Source: Nocardia altamirensis NBRC 108246 (lineage in GTDB: Bacteria; Actinomycetota; Actinomycetes; Mycobacteriales; Mycobacteriaceae). From it: 64,000 nucleotides of DNA. The notes beneath the pieces are model-generated. The model searched no databases. It was not told the origin of the DNA and was given only the letters and a program-made list of their open reading frames with translations. Below are positions 25,101 through 34,514 of this stretch, in pieces. Where the stretch lies: positions 1 through 64,000 of the forward strand of contig NZ_BDAY01000016.1 of assembly GCF_001612685.1 (NCBI RefSeq). Reading direction: 5' to 3'. A program made the position numbers and the translations under genes. Positions within the stretch are counted from its first letter, which is position 1; the number at the start of each line of letters is the position of its first letter.

Positions 25101-26182
25101 CAGACCACCACCGAGCGGAGCACGTCGCCCGCGTGCATGGCGGCGAACGAGTCTTCCACCTGATCGAGGGAAATCCGTTCGGTGACAAAGCGTTCCAGCG
25201 GCAGCCTGCCCTGCAGGTGCAGGTTGATCATGGTGGGGAAGTCGCGTTCGGGCAGACAGTCGCCGTACCAGGAGGACTTGAGCGCACCGCCGCGGGAGAA
25301 CAAGTCGATCAGCGGCATCTCGATGGTCATGTCCGGCGTCGGCACGCCGACGAGGACGACGGTGCCTGCCAGGTCGCGGCCGTAGAACGCCTGCTTCCAG
25401 GTTTCCGGGCGGCCGACCGCCTCGATCACGACGTCGGCGCCGAAGCCGTCGGTGAACTCCTGGATCTTCTCGACCACGTCCTCGGTGCTCGCATCGATGG
25501 TGTGCGTGGCGCCGAAATCGGTGGCCCAGTCGAGTTTCCTGGCGTCTCGGTCGACCGCGATGATGGTTTTCGCGCCGGCGAGCACGGCGCCTGCGATGGC
25601 GGCGTCGCCGACGCCGCCGCAGCCGAGGACGGCGACGGTGTCGCCGCGGGAGACGTTGCCGGTGTTGAGTGCGGCGCCGAGGCCTGCCATCACACCGCAG
25701 CCGAGCAGCCCGGCCACCGCGGGGTCGGCGGCGGGATCGACCTTGGTGCACTGGCCTTCGTGCACGAGCGTCTTGTCGACGAAGGCGCCGATGCCGAGCG
25801 CCGGGCTCAGCTCGGTGCCGTCGGTGAGGGTCATCTTCTTGCTCGCGTTGTTGCTGGCGAAGCAGTACCAGGGGCGGCCGCGCTTGCAGGCCCGGCATTC
25901 ACCGCAGACAGCACGCCAGTTCAGGATCACGAAGTCGCCCGCCTCGACGTGCGTGACGGCCGCGCCGACGGTTTCCACGATGCCTGCGGCCTCGTGGCCG
26001 AGCAGGAACGGGAACTCGTCGTTGATGCCGCCTTCGCGGTAGTGCAGGTCGGTGTGGCAGACGCCGCAGGCTTGAATCCGGACGACCACGTCGTGCGGGC
26101 CCGGGTCGGGGATCACCACGTCGACGATCTCGACCGGCGCGCCTTTGCTGCGGGCGATGACGCCGCGCACGGTTTCCGACAC
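25097..26182 (-). CDS. mscR: S-(hydroxymethyl)mycothiol dehydrogenase / nitrosomycothiol reductase
   Basis: A 361-residue zinc-dependent medium-chain alcohol dehydrogenase. The catalytic-zinc region is '[15 protein letters not shown]' with His63 in '[11 protein letters not shown]'. The structural-zinc lobe is '[15 protein letters not shown]'. The NAD loop is '[20 protein letters not shown]', with '[11 protein letters not shown]' as the acidic strand end. '[10 protein letters not shown]' and '[16 protein letters not shown]'-like sequence (here '[14 protein letters not shown]') are typical of the mycothiol-dependent formaldehyde dehydrogenase MscR/AdhE2. A GGAGG site precedes the GTG start. It detoxifies formaldehyde and S-nitrosomycothiol. 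Confidence 0.93.
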   Translation of the reverse strand: MSETVRGVIARSKGAPVEIVDVVIPDPGPHDVVVRIQACGVCHTDLHYREGGINDEFPFLLGHEAAGIVETVGAAVTHVEAGDFVILNWRAVCGECRACKRGRPWYCFASNNASKKMTLTDGTELSPALGIGAFVDKTLVHEGQCTKVDPAADPAVAGLLGCGVMAGLGAALNTGNVSRGDTVAVLGCGGVGDAAIAGAVLAGAKTIIAVDRDARKLDWATDFGATHTIDASTEDVVEKIQEFTDGFGADVVIEAVGRPETWKQAFYGRDLAGTVVLVGVPTPDMTIEMPLIDLFSRGGALKSSWYGDCLPERDFPTMINLHLQGRLPLERFVTERISLDQVEDSFAAMHAGDVLRSVVVW

Positions 26183-26304
26183 CTGTGCCTCCTAAGCGAT
26201 TTCGTCGACGCGGACCCTGACGCCCGCGAGCTGAGCACCTGTCTATCCTGCCGCGCTCGCCATTCGGGCACCACCGTCGGGGCCTGATGGCACCGCCCGA
26301 AGGG

Positions 26305-26354
26305 TTGACATTCCACTGTGGAGTGTTCATGATAGACACATATTCCACTGTGGA
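26305..26354 (+). promoter_or_regulatory. Promoter with two identical palindromic operators
   Basis: TTGACA at 26305-26310 and CATGAT at 26328-26333, with a 17-bp spacer, make a good sigma-70-type promoter. The 11-bp palindrome TCCACTGTGGA occurs at 26312-26322, inside the spacer, and again at 26344-26354, just past the expected start site. Both are embedded in the same 14-bp ATTCCACTGTGGAG, and the copies are 32 bp apart (three helical turns). This layout is typical of cooperative repression. The repressor is not identified. Confidence 0.7.
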
Positions 26355-26380
26355 GGGTGGAATCTCGCAAAGGACTTGAT

Positions 26381-26806
26381 ATGGACATCTCGACCGGGAC
26401 CCGCGCCTCGAACGCCGAACGCGACAAGGTGGTGCGACTGCTCGCCAGGCACCTGGAGGACGGGCGCATCGACCTCGCCGAATACGACGAGCGCACGGCG
26501 CAGGTGTACAAGACCACCACCAAGGACGATCTGCAGCTGGTCCTGACGGACCTGCCCAAGCTGTCGAAAGAACCTGCCGGACAGCAGGCTTCGGCCACCC
26601 GCATCCCGATCTGGCAGAAGATCGAAGGCACCAGCTGGCTCGGCGTCAGCCTGCTCGTGCTGGCGATCTGGGGTGCGATCTCGCTCAGCGTCGGCGAATT
26701 CACCTACCCGTGGCCGATCTGGGTGATCGGACCGTGGGGCGCTGTGCTCGTGTTCCGGATGCTGACCGGCTGGGAATCCGGCCGCTGCGCAAGCCCGTTG
26801 CGCTGA
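26381..26806 (+). CDS. DUF1707 domain membrane protein
   Basis: A 141-residue protein. The N-terminal DUF1707 domain reads 'RASNAERDKVVRLLARHLED' and 'GRIDLAEYDERTAQVYKTTT' (about 8-50). A short linker leads to two membrane helices ('WLGVSLLVLAIWGAISLSVG' and 'WPIWVIGPWGAVLVFRML') with almost no loop. The ATG at 26381 has AAAGGA upstream; the earlier in-frame ATG at 26357 lies within the operator region. DUF1707 is a SHOCT-like domain of unknown role common in actinobacteria. The strong promoter with two operators directly upstream shows that it is tightly controlled. Confidence 0.88.
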   Translation: MDISTGTRASNAERDKVVRLLARHLEDGRIDLAEYDERTAQVYKTTTKDDLQLVLTDLPKLSKEPAGQQASATRIPIWQKIEGTSWLGVSLLVLAIWGAISLSVGEFTYPWPIWVIGPWGAVLVFRMLTGWESGRCASPLR

Positions 26807-26844
26807 GCGTGCTTGGCTGACCTGCGATGTCCTGGCCTGGACTG

Positions 26845-28383
26845 CTACGGCCAGGGTGGGGCCGCGCGGTGCGATGGTGCGGGTCGCCCGGAATCCGCAG
26901 CGCTCGGCGGGGGACTCGATCGATGGCGGCGGGCGGGCGGTGGGTCGTCGTACTCGGATTGTCTGGTCGGCCACGGTGCGGCGTATTCGTCTGGCTGCCA
27001 CGAGGATTCACCACGATGTACGGGTGGTGCCGGAAGCCGGTTCGGCGTGGGTTGCTCGTAGCGTGACTGTCGGGGGCGCTGCTGCGGCGAAAGGTGTTCG
27101 TATCCTGCCGCTTCCGCCTCCTCGTGGCGTGACCAGCGAGGCTTCGGGTAGTGCGAGTGGTCATCCGGGTCGGCATCGGAGGGGGCCGGGCCGTCGTAGC
27201 GTGACCTGCCGCGCTCCGGCTCTGCGTACCGGGGTCGCTGTGCTTGCTCAGGTCTGGAGCGTGGGCGCTCGGCAGGGTCTTGCCTTGCTATCCATCGAGG
27301 TTCAGGCTGCGCATACTGCGGGTGCTCGGGCGCTGGATCCTCGGCCACCGCGCGTCTGCGGGGCACCGGCGCGGCATCCTCGTGTCCAGAACGGTTGGGC
27401 CATGGGTCGTTTCGGTGTGTCGGCCGAGGAATCGAGTCGGCGCGGCTCGGTGTTTTTCGCGGCAGGCCGGGACGCAGTAGCGGCAGTTCGCGCGTGTCCT
27501 GGGTGGCGCTGACACCCTTCTCCCGATAGGTCGCCGGAATCCCGTGCGCGCGCAGCCAGGCGCCCGGGTCATGCCTACCGTGCCGATCCAGCTGGGGGAC
27601 AACCTCTTCGAGCAACACCAGCAGGTCGCCGTCGTCGTCGCCGAGGGCGGTACGGATCGCAGGGAACGCATCGGGGTGGAAGATCCACATCCATTCATAC
27701 GGGCGATAGGTGCCGCCCAAGTCGTGCCCGTGAAAGATGAGATCGCCGGAGCGGGTGATCTTGGCGCGCACCGACCAGCCCTCGGATTCGACAAGGAACT
27801 CCCCGGTTTCGGTGCGCTCGGCACGGATGTCCTCGTGCTCCGGTGCGGATTTGCGGCGCTGCCAGAGGCTTTCGCGCCCGCTGTCCTTGGACTTGCGGTG
27901 ACCACCACGGGTTTGCGCGGCAGCCGTACGTGATTCGGTGAGCCCTTCGTGCCGTGTCTCCCGATGCGTCGTACTGAGGCCGACGCGATCCTTGCGGGAC
28001 GAGTGCCGATCCACGGGCGGCTCGTCGTGCACATCCGCACGCGCCCGGCGAACTTCAGGACGGCGACCGCGGCCCGCCGGATGGTTCATCCTGGCGGCCA
28101 GCCGATCGTCGTGCCGATCGTCCTCCTCCTCGACCTCGTCGAGATCCTCGTCGTCGCGGAAGTCGCGCAGCTTGATCTCGAACCAGGCCGCGCCGAGCCC
28201 GGCGACCAACAACCCGCCCGCCAGCGCAACTTCCACCCACTTGTCGGCGAGCACCGAACTCTTGCTCGTCTCACACGCATACAGAAACAGCAGGCAACCG
28301 AGCACGAACGCCGCGATGCGGGCAAGCCGGAACGCCGTGCTTGTCCCGGCTGCGGCTGGCATCTGTGTGGTCGCTCCAAACAT
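26845..28383 (-). CDS. Large membrane-anchored protein with disordered C-terminus
   Basis: About 512 residues. Two transmembrane helices (FRLARIAAFVLGCLLFLYAC and WVEVALAGGLLVAGLGAAWF) near the N-terminus are followed by an acidic stretch 'DDEDLDEVEEEDDRHDD'. A compact folded domain follows (about 160-290, e.g. 'GWSVRAKITRSGDLIFHGHD' and 'YEWMWIFHPDAFPAIRTALG'). A C-terminal half very rich in Pro, Arg, Glu, Ser and Tyr ('SRYEQPTP', 'QRPRYAEPERGRSRYDGP') ends it. The start ATG at 28383 gives a sensible N-terminus; 28362 is an alternative. I do not recognise the family with certainty. The tail resembles scaffold regions of actinobacterial envelope proteins. Confidence 0.6.
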   Translation of the reverse strand: MFGATTQMPAAAGTSTAFRLARIAAFVLGCLLFLYACETSKSSVLADKWVEVALAGGLLVAGLGAAWFEIKLRDFRDDEDLDEVEEEDDRHDDRLAARMNHPAGRGRRPEVRRARADVHDEPPVDRHSSRKDRVGLSTTHRETRHEGLTESRTAAAQTRGGHRKSKDSGRESLWQRRKSAPEHEDIRAERTETGEFLVESEGWSVRAKITRSGDLIFHGHDLGGTYRPYEWMWIFHPDAFPAIRTALGDDDGDLLVLLEEVVPQLDRHGRHDPGAWLRAHGIPATYREKGVSATQDTRELPLLRPGLPRKTPSRADSIPRPTHRNDPWPNRSGHEDAAPVPRRRAVAEDPAPEHPQYAQPEPRWIARQDPAERPRSRPEQAQRPRYAEPERGRSRYDGPAPSDADPDDHSHYPKPRWSRHEEAEAAGYEHLSPQQRPRQSRYEQPTPNRLPAPPVHRGESSWQPDEYAAPWPTRQSEYDDPPPARRHRSSPPPSAADSGRPAPSHRAAPPWP

Positions 28384-28959
28384 TGACGCTGGCGGATCAG
28401 ACTGGATCGTATGCGGCGGCGTCGCCCCGCGGCAGGGCGTGCGGCGAGTTGGTCCGGCTGTTGGCGTAAAGGTTGCGCTGAGGTTGATGAAGATGCCCGA
28501 GTTCTTCACCTGGACCGCCTCGCGACGGGCGGTCACGCTACCGGCCCGCAGGGCCGCTGGCGCGTCGTCACACCACCAGATCCGGGAAGGTGGACACTGG
28601 GCAGGACACGTCCGGCAAACTCCGGGCACATCGAAATACGCGATATCGGGGGATAACTCGATAACCTACGGGTATCGCCGAACCGCTCCTCGGCCGCGTT
28701 GGCTGTCCCGCGTCCGGGGTATTCGGCATCAGACGGATACCATGACTGGTCGCCGCGTCTGCTGACCAGGCAGAACATGGCGGCCCGCGCGATGGGCTCG
28801 TCGCAGTAGTGCACGTGACAACCACAGGGGCCGGTAGGGCATCCTGGCGAAGGCCGCGAATTGGGCACCACGGACTGAGCGTTCGGCCCGGAGGCGGCGG
28901 CTTGCGTCACCACGGAGGGACGGCGAAGGCCGCGAATTGGACACGGAAAGGTCGTCGAC
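28384..28959. other. Intergenic region upstream of smc with a 19-bp direct repeat
   Basis: 576 nt with no ORF I can support on either strand. It contains the direct repeat GGCGAAGGCCGCGAATTGG at 28846-28864 and 28922-28940 (76 bp apart), the second copy ending 19 nt before the smc start. A minus-strand frame around 28730-28825 hints at a decayed gene ('HVHYCDEPIARAAMFCLVSR') but has no clear start or family. Confidence 0.5.
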
Positions 28960-31900
28960 TTGCATCTCAAGAGCCTGACGTTGAAGGGCTTCAAGTCCTT
29001 CGCGTCCGCGACGACACTGCGGTTGGAGCCGGGCATCACCTGCGTGGTCGGTCCGAACGGATCCGGCAAATCCAACGTGGTCGACGCTCTCACCTGGGTG
29101 ATGGGCGAGCAAGGCGCGAAGGCGCTGCGCGGCGGCAAGATGCAGGACGTGATCTTCGCGGGCACCGCGGGCCGCGCTCCGCTCGGGCGCGCCGAGGTCA
29201 CCCTCACCATCGACAACTCCGACGGCGCGCTGCCGATCGACTACGCCGAGGTGTCCATCACCCGCCGGATGTTCCGCGACGGTGCAGGCGAATACGAGAT
29301 CAACGGCAGCTCGTGCCGCCTGATGGACGTGCAGGAGTTGCTCAGCGACTCCGGCATCGGTCGAGAAATGCACGTCATCGTCGGGCAGGGCCAGCTCTCG
29401 GCCATTCTGGAATCGCGCCCGGAGGATCGGCGCGCGTTCATCGAAGAGGCCGCAGGCGTGCTCAAGCATCGCAAGCGCAAGGAGAAGGCGGTCCGCAAGC
29501 TGGACGCCATGCAGGCCAACCTGGCTCGCCTCACCGACCTCACCACCGAGCTACGCCGCCAGCTCAAACCGCTCGGCAGGCAGGCCGAGGTGGCCCGCCG
29601 CGCCCAGACCGTGCAGGCCGACTTGCGCGACGCGCGGCTGCGCCTGGCCGCCGACGACCTGGTGACCCGGCGCGGGGAGTTGGAGAGCCAGCAGAGCAAG
29701 GAAGCCTACGCGCGCGAACAGCACATCACCGTGCAGAGCGAGCTCGACGCCGCCAATGCCGCACTGGCACAGCAGGAATTCCAGCTGTCCCGGCTGACGC
29801 CGAGCGCCGATGCCGCCGCGCAGATCTGGTTCCAGCTCTCCGCGCTGGCCGAGCGGGTGAACGCGACCATCAGGATCGCGCAGGACCGTGCCCGCCATTT
29901 CGACACCGACACTCCGGTCAGCAGCGGGCGTGACCCCGAACAGCTGGAGGCCGAGGCCGAGCGGGTGGAGGCCGAAGAGGCCGAGCTGCGCGAGGCGGTC
30001 GAGATCGCGACCGAAACACTCGAGGCGGCACGGGACGCGCTGGCCGAACGCGAATATTCCGCCAAAGCTGCCGAGCAGGCGCACCTCGCCGCCGTGCGGG
30101 CGATCGCCGATCGTCGCGAGGGCGTCGCCCGGCTCGCAGGCAAGGTCGACACGCTGCGCAGCAAGGCCCAGTCGGTCGACACCGAGATCGCCAGGCTGAC
30201 CACGGCGATCACCGACGCCAGGCAGCGCGGCGATGCCGCGCAGGCCGAATTCGACACGGTGCAGGCCGAACTCACCGAGCTGGATGCCGGCGAGGCGGGC
30301 CTCGACGCACAGCACGAGCACGCAACGCAGGCCCTGGCACTGGCCGATCAACGCGTGACCGAACTGCGTGAACAGGATCGCGAGGCGAGCAAGCGGGTCG
30401 CGTCGCTGACCGCGCGCATCGAAGCGCTCGGCATGAACCTGGCTCGCCGCGACGGTGCGGCGTGGCTGGTCGAGCATCGGTCGCAGGGTCTGCTCGGGCC
30501 GCTGTCCGGACTGCTGCGGGTGCACGGCGGCTTCGAGGCCGCGGTCGCCACCGCGCTCGGTCCGCTCGCGGACGCGGTGGCCGCCGACACCGGTGAGTCG
30601 GCGCACGCCGCGGTGCGCGCGTTGAAAGACGCCGACGGTGGCCGGGTCGCGCTGGTCTTCGGTGCCGCCGAGCACGGCCGCCCACAGCTCGGTCCGCTGC
30701 CGGGTGCCGCCCGCTGGTTGTCCGATGTGGTGGAGTGCCCCGACACCGTGCGCGCCGCGATGATGGCGTTGACCGCGGGTATCGCGGTCGCCGACGACCT
30801 GGCCACCGCCCGCCAGGTGGTGGCGGCGCGGCCCGATGTGCGGGTGGTGACCCGCGACGGCGACCTCACCGGAACCGGTTGGCTGCTCGGCGGATCCGAT
30901 CGCGCCCCGAGCCAGCTGGAGATCCAGGCCGATATCGACACGGCCAAGGCCGATCTCGTTGCGGCGCAGCGCAGGGCCGAGGAGCTCGAGGCCGCGCTGT
31001 CCGGCGCGCTCGATGAACAGACGGACCGCAAGGACGCCGTCGACCAGGCGCTGCTCGCGCTGCACGAATCCGACCAGTCGCTGGTCGCCATCTACGACCG
31101 GCTCGGCAGGCTCGGCCACGCGGCCCGCACCGCACAGGCCGACAACGAGCGGCTGCATGCCCAGCGCGCCGAGATCGAGGACAGCCGGGAGGAATCGCTG
31201 GCCGAGCTCGCCGAACTCGAAGACCGGCTGCGCAATTCCGAGATGGAACAGAGCGACATCGACGCCGACGGCACCTCGGCGGGCACCGAGACCGCGGGCC
31301 GCGAACGCGAAGAGGCCGCGGCCGCGCTGGCCGAGGCGCGGTCGATGGAGGTGGAGGCGCGCCTGTCGGTGCGCACCGCCGAGGAACGCGCGGAATCGGT
31401 GCGCGGCAAGGCGGATTCGTTGCGCAGGGCAGCGCGGGCCGAACGCGAGACCCGCGCGCGGGCCGAACGCGCCCAGGCGTCCCGTAAGAAGGCGGCGGAA
31501 GTGGCTGCGGCGGTTGCCGAATCCGGCGCCAGGGTCGCCGCGGAACTGGAAAAGGTGGTGGCCGAGGCGGGTACGCGGCGCGACGACCTGGTCCGCCGCC
31601 GCGGTGAGGTCGCCGGTCAGGTCGAGCAGATCAAGGAGCGGGTGCGCGCGCTGTCGGCCCAGCTGGCCCAGCTCACCGACGCGGTGCACCGCGACGAGGT
31701 GGCCAAAGCCCAAGCAGCACTGCGCATCGAGCAGCTCGAGACGACCATCTCCGAGCAGTTCGGCATCGCCCTCAACGACCTGATCGCCGAATACGGCCCC
31801 GACGTGCCGCTGCCGCCGTCGGACCTGGAGTGGCAGGAGTACGAGCAGGCCAAGGAGCGCGGTGAACAGGTCACCGCGCCCGCGCCGATGCCGTTCAACC

Positions 31901-32577
31901 GGACCGCCCAGGAACGCCGCGCCAAACGCGCCGAGAAGGACCTCGCCACCCTCGGCAAGGTCAATCCCCTTGCGCTGGAAGAGTTCGCGGCGCTCGAGGA
32001 GCGCTACAACTTCCTGTCCACGCAGCTCGAAGACGTCAAGAGCGCGCGCAAGGACCTGCTCGAGGTGGTCGCCGAGGTGGACGCCAGGATCCTGCAGGTG
32101 TTCACCGAGGCGTGGGAGGACGTCGAGCGCGAATTCGTCGGTGTGTTCGCGAAACTGTTCCCCGGTGGCGAGGGCAGGCTGCTGCTCACCGACCCGTCGG
32201 ACATGCTCACCACCGGCATCGAGGTGGAGGCACGGCCGCCGGGCAAGAAGGTCAAGCGACTGTCGCTGCTCTCCGGCGGCGAGAAGTCGTTGACCGCGGT
32301 GGCGTTGCTGGTGGCCATCTTCCGCGCCCGCCCGTCCCCGTTCTACGTGATGGACGAGGTCGAGGCGGCGCTCGACGACACCAACCTGCGCCGCCTGATC
32401 GGGCTGTTCGAGCAGTTGCGCGAGAAGAGCCAGCTGATCGTCATCACCCACCAGAAGCCGACCATGGAGATCGCCGACGCGCTCTACGGCGTCAGCATGC
32501 GCGGCGACGGCATCACCCAGGTCATCTCGCAGCGCCTGCGCGGCGAGAACCTGACCCCGGTGGGCGCCGCCAGCTAG
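28960..32577 (+). CDS. smc: Chromosome segregation protein SMC
   Basis: A 1205-residue SMC ATPase that organises and segregates the chromosome with ScpA/ScpB. The N-terminal head has '[20 protein letters not shown]' and Walker A '[16 protein letters not shown]'. Long heptad-rich, Ala/Glu/Arg-rich coiled coils run to about residue 500 and again from about 670 to 1010. Between them is the hinge (about 505-665, '[20 protein letters not shown]', '[20 protein letters not shown]'). The C-terminal head has the signature '[17 protein letters not shown]' and Walker B '[16 protein letters not shown]'. It starts at TTG 28960, where the family N-terminus begins. Its stop shares a CTAG with the convergent reductase. 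Confidence 0.98.
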   Translation: MHLKSLTLKGFKSFASATTLRLEPGITCVVGPNGSGKSNVVDALTWVMGEQGAKALRGGKMQDVIFAGTAGRAPLGRAEVTLTIDNSDGALPIDYAEVSITRRMFRDGAGEYEINGSSCRLMDVQELLSDSGIGREMHVIVGQGQLSAILESRPEDRRAFIEEAAGVLKHRKRKEKAVRKLDAMQANLARLTDLTTELRRQLKPLGRQAEVARRAQTVQADLRDARLRLAADDLVTRRGELESQQSKEAYAREQHITVQSELDAANAALAQQEFQLSRLTPSADAAAQIWFQLSALAERVNATIRIAQDRARHFDTDTPVSSGRDPEQLEAEAERVEAEEAELREAVEIATETLEAARDALAEREYSAKAAEQAHLAAVRAIADRREGVARLAGKVDTLRSKAQSVDTEIARLTTAITDARQRGDAAQAEFDTVQAELTELDAGEAGLDAQHEHATQALALADQRVTELREQDREASKRVASLTARIEALGMNLARRDGAAWLVEHRSQGLLGPLSGLLRVHGGFEAAVATALGPLADAVAADTGESAHAAVRALKDADGGRVALVFGAAEHGRPQLGPLPGAARWLSDVVECPDTVRAAMMALTAGIAVADDLATARQVVAARPDVRVVTRDGDLTGTGWLLGGSDRAPSQLEIQADIDTAKADLVAAQRRAEELEAALSGALDEQTDRKDAVDQALLALHESDQSLVAIYDRLGRLGHAARTAQADNERLHAQRAEIEDSREESLAELAELEDRLRNSEMEQSDIDADGTSAGTETAGREREEAAAALAEARSMEVEARLSVRTAEERAESVRGKADSLRRAARAERETRARAERAQASRKKAAEVAAAVAESGARVAAELEKVVAEAGTRRDDLVRRRGEVAGQVEQIKERVRALSAQLAQLTDAVHRDEVAKAQAALRIEQLETTISEQFGIALNDLIAEYGPDVPLPPSDLEWQEYEQAKERGEQVTAPAPMPFNRTAQERRAKRAEKDLATLGKVNPLALEEFAALEERYNFLSTQLEDVKSARKDLLEVVAEVDARILQVFTEAWEDVEREFVGVFAKLFPGGEGRLLLTDPSDMLTTGIEVEARPPGKKVKRLSLLSGGEKSLTAVALLVAIFRARPSPFYVMDEVEAALDDTNLRRLIGLFEQLREKSQLIVITHQKPTMEIADALYGVSMRGDGITQVISQRLRGENLTPVGAAS

Positions 32578-33488
32578 CGCGCGCCGACTCGGTCGCTGTC
32601 CAGGAGGGATTTGATCTGGGCGGCACCGGTTTCGGCGAGCCAGGTGTCGAAAGTGCGCAGGCCAGGATGGATTTCGCGGAGGGCGGCGATATCGGCGCGC
32701 CAGCCGCCGGAGTCGCGCATCAGCCGCCAGGTGTGGGCGATCATGTCCCCGAGTGCGGCGGCGTCGGATTCGTCGAGTTCCTGGTAACGGACCTGGTGGC
32801 CGGTGGTCTCGGTGATCGCCGTTGCGGCCGCGGGTGGGGTGAGGGAGTCGCCCGCGAGTTCGAGTGTGCGGCTGTGGAATCGGTCCGGGTCGGCGAACGC
32901 CAGCGCCGCGATGTCGGCGATGTCGGCGAGGGCGATGACCTTCATCGGGCGGTCGGCGGGGAACAGGTGGCGGTGGACGCCGTCGACGATGCCGTCGATC
33001 GGCATGCCGCGCAGCAGGTAGTTCTCCATGAAGCGAACCGGGCGCAGCAGGGTGTAGTGGGCGCCGCTGGCCGCGACGGCTTCTTCGATGCGCTCCTTTC
33101 CGTTTGCGCCCCATGAGGTGTCGTCGCTCATCGAGCCGATGCCGGTGAAGACGATCTGCTCGATGCCCGCGCGGCGGGCGGCGGTGACGAGGGCGACGCC
33201 GCGGGTGGCTTCCAGGTCGGCGTCCCAGCCTTGCGCGCCGTAGGTGGCGGGTGGCACCGCGAAAAGTGCGGTGGCTCCGGCGAGTGCGACGCGGAGGCTG
33301 TCGGGCGTGTCGAAGTCGCCGACGGCGAGCTCCGCGCCCGCGGCGGCCAATGCCTGGGCCGCAGGCGCATTCGGGTCGCGGACCAGTACCCGGACGGCCG
33401 CGCCGTCGGCAAGCAGCTTGCGGGCGGTCGCGCCGCCCTGCTTGCCGGTTGCGCCGGTGACCAGGACGAGGTGGTGCTGAGGGGACAT
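32574..33488 (-). CDS. NmrA-like NAD(P)-binding reductase
   Basis: A 304-residue atypical short-chain dehydrogenase of the NmrA/HSCARG group. The dinucleotide-binding motif '[19 protein letters not shown]' (about 8-26) is followed by '[18 protein letters not shown]', which selects the cofactor. '[20 protein letters not shown]' and '[19 protein letters not shown]' are typical NmrA segments. The ATG at 33488 is favoured over the in-frame upstream start at 33575, which would run into the operator region. It is divergent from a TetR-type gene and is its probable target. It overlaps the smc stop tail to tail in a shared CTAG. Confidence 0.88.
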   Translation of the reverse strand: MSPQHHLVLVTGATGKQGGATARKLLADGAAVRVLVRDPNAPAAQALAAAGAELAVGDFDTPDSLRVALAGATALFAVPPATYGAQGWDADLEATRGVALVTAARRAGIEQIVFTGIGSMSDDTSWGANGKERIEEAVAASGAHYTLLRPVRFMENYLLRGMPIDGIVDGVHRHLFPADRPMKVIALADIADIAALAFADPDRFHSRTLELAGDSLTPPAAATAITETTGHQVRYQELDESDAAALGDMIAHTWRLMRDSGGWRADIAALREIHPGLRTFDTWLAETGAAQIKSLLDSDRVGAR

Positions 33489-33512
33489 GCGTGCCTTCTC
33501 TGTCGATAGAAT

Positions 33513-33557
33513 CGGGTCGGCTGACCCGTATTCGGACGTTACGGGTGCGCTGGCCCG
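33513..33557. promoter_or_regulatory. Two TetR-type operators between reductase and TetR genes
   Basis: CGGGTC-GGCT-GACCCG at 33513-33528 is a 6-bp-arm palindrome. A related element CGGGTGCGCTGGCCCGT starts at 33542, 29 bp away. Both share CGGGT--GCTG-CCCGT. They lie in the 104-nt divergent promoter region and fit autoregulation and control of the reductase by the adjacent TetR protein. Confidence 0.6.
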
Positions 33558-33592
33558 TTTGGCCAGGTCGTGCAAGAGAGGGCCGTAACGAA

Positions 33593-34366
33593 ATGACCGA
33601 CATCATCGACGAGGCGCCTGCGGTGCGCGCCGACGCCAGGCGCAACCGCGCGCTGGTTCTTGCCGCCGCGCAGCGGGCACTGGCCGAGCAGGGCCCCTCG
33701 GTGTCGCTGGCCGAGGTGGCCCGCAGGGCCGGGGTCGGCGCGGGCACGGTCTACCGGCATTTCCCGACGAAAGTCGATCTGCTGGAAGCGGTTATGCAGC
33801 AGCGGGTCGATCGGCTCGCCGCGCTGGCCGCCGACCGGCTCGGGTCACCGGATCCGGGCGCGGCCTTCTTCGCGTTCTGCCACCAAGTGGTCACGTCGAC
33901 GCCGGGTAACCAGGCGCTGTGCGATCTGGTGCAATCCGATGACGGCTGGCCGCGGGCGCTGCTGATGAGTGCGGGGGAGCGGTTCCACCGAGCCTTGGCG
34001 GCATTGCTGGCGGCCGCGCAACGCGAAGGCGCGGTGCGGGCCGACATCGAGGTCTCGGACGTGCTGGCGATCTTCACCGGATGTGTTGCCATCCAGCGAG
34101 TTCAGCCGACCGACGGCGGCCTCGCCCGTGCTGCCGCGATGGTCCTGGACGCCATGCGCGCCGTGCCGGGTGTCACGAATTCAGCGGCAGACGCCGATCT
34201 ACGTAACGAAATGGCGAGACGTAACGAAACCGAGGACTCTGCACACCGCTGCCCCGTGTGTGGCACGGGAGTACGGCATACCGGAACCGGCCGTCGTCCT
34301 CGGTATTGCTCGGCCGCCTGCCGTCAAAAGGCACATCGGCAAAGGGTCGCTGCCACGCGCCGGTGA
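33593..34366 (+). CDS. TetR-family regulator with C-terminal zinc-ribbon-like module
   Basis: A 257-residue regulator. The N-terminal HTH (about 14-60) contains 'RNRALVLAAAQRALAEQGPS' and 'SLAEVARRAGVGAGTVYRHFPTK'. A helical ligand domain follows to about residue 205 (e.g. 'AVMQQRVDRLAALAADRL', 'FTGCVAIQRVQPTDGGLARA'). Beyond the usual TetR length there is an extra module 'HRCPVCGTGVRH', then 'RPRYCSAACRQKAHRQRVAA'. This is a CxxC...CxxxC candidate metal site ending in a basic tail that could add DNA contacts or metal/redox sensing. The ATG at 33593 is used, since the conserved HTH lies just after it. Confidence 0.9.
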   Translation: MTDIIDEAPAVRADARRNRALVLAAAQRALAEQGPSVSLAEVARRAGVGAGTVYRHFPTKVDLLEAVMQQRVDRLAALAADRLGSPDPGAAFFAFCHQVVTSTPGNQALCDLVQSDDGWPRALLMSAGERFHRALAALLAAAQREGAVRADIEVSDVLAIFTGCVAIQRVQPTDGGLARAAAMVLDAMRAVPGVTNSAADADLRNEMARRNETEDSAHRCPVCGTGVRHTGTGRRPRYCSAACRQKAHRQRVAATRR

Positions 34367-34514
34367 GCGTGTGATGCCCGAGTTGCCCTGAATGGGAGAG
34401 AGATCACACGGCGCAAAAGCGACAGAGGTCGCCTGCGACCGTCGCTGCCGGGCGACGGACGGCAGAAAACCGGCAGCCGGAGGGTGGCCCGGGCTGCCTG
34501 GCACGGTCTGGGAC

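Noticed and set aside
28733..28825. Minus-strand frame with a sensible-looking segment HVHYCDEPIARAAMFCLVSR
   Set aside because: There is no start codon with ribosome-binding site and no continuing domain. At most it is a decayed remnant, so it is not called as a gene.
29551..33747. A 1398-codon open frame on the minus strand opposite smc
   Set aside because: It has His/Arg/Leu-rich, gene-like-free sequence and lies antisense to the unmistakable SMC protein. Such frames arise from GC-rich third positions.
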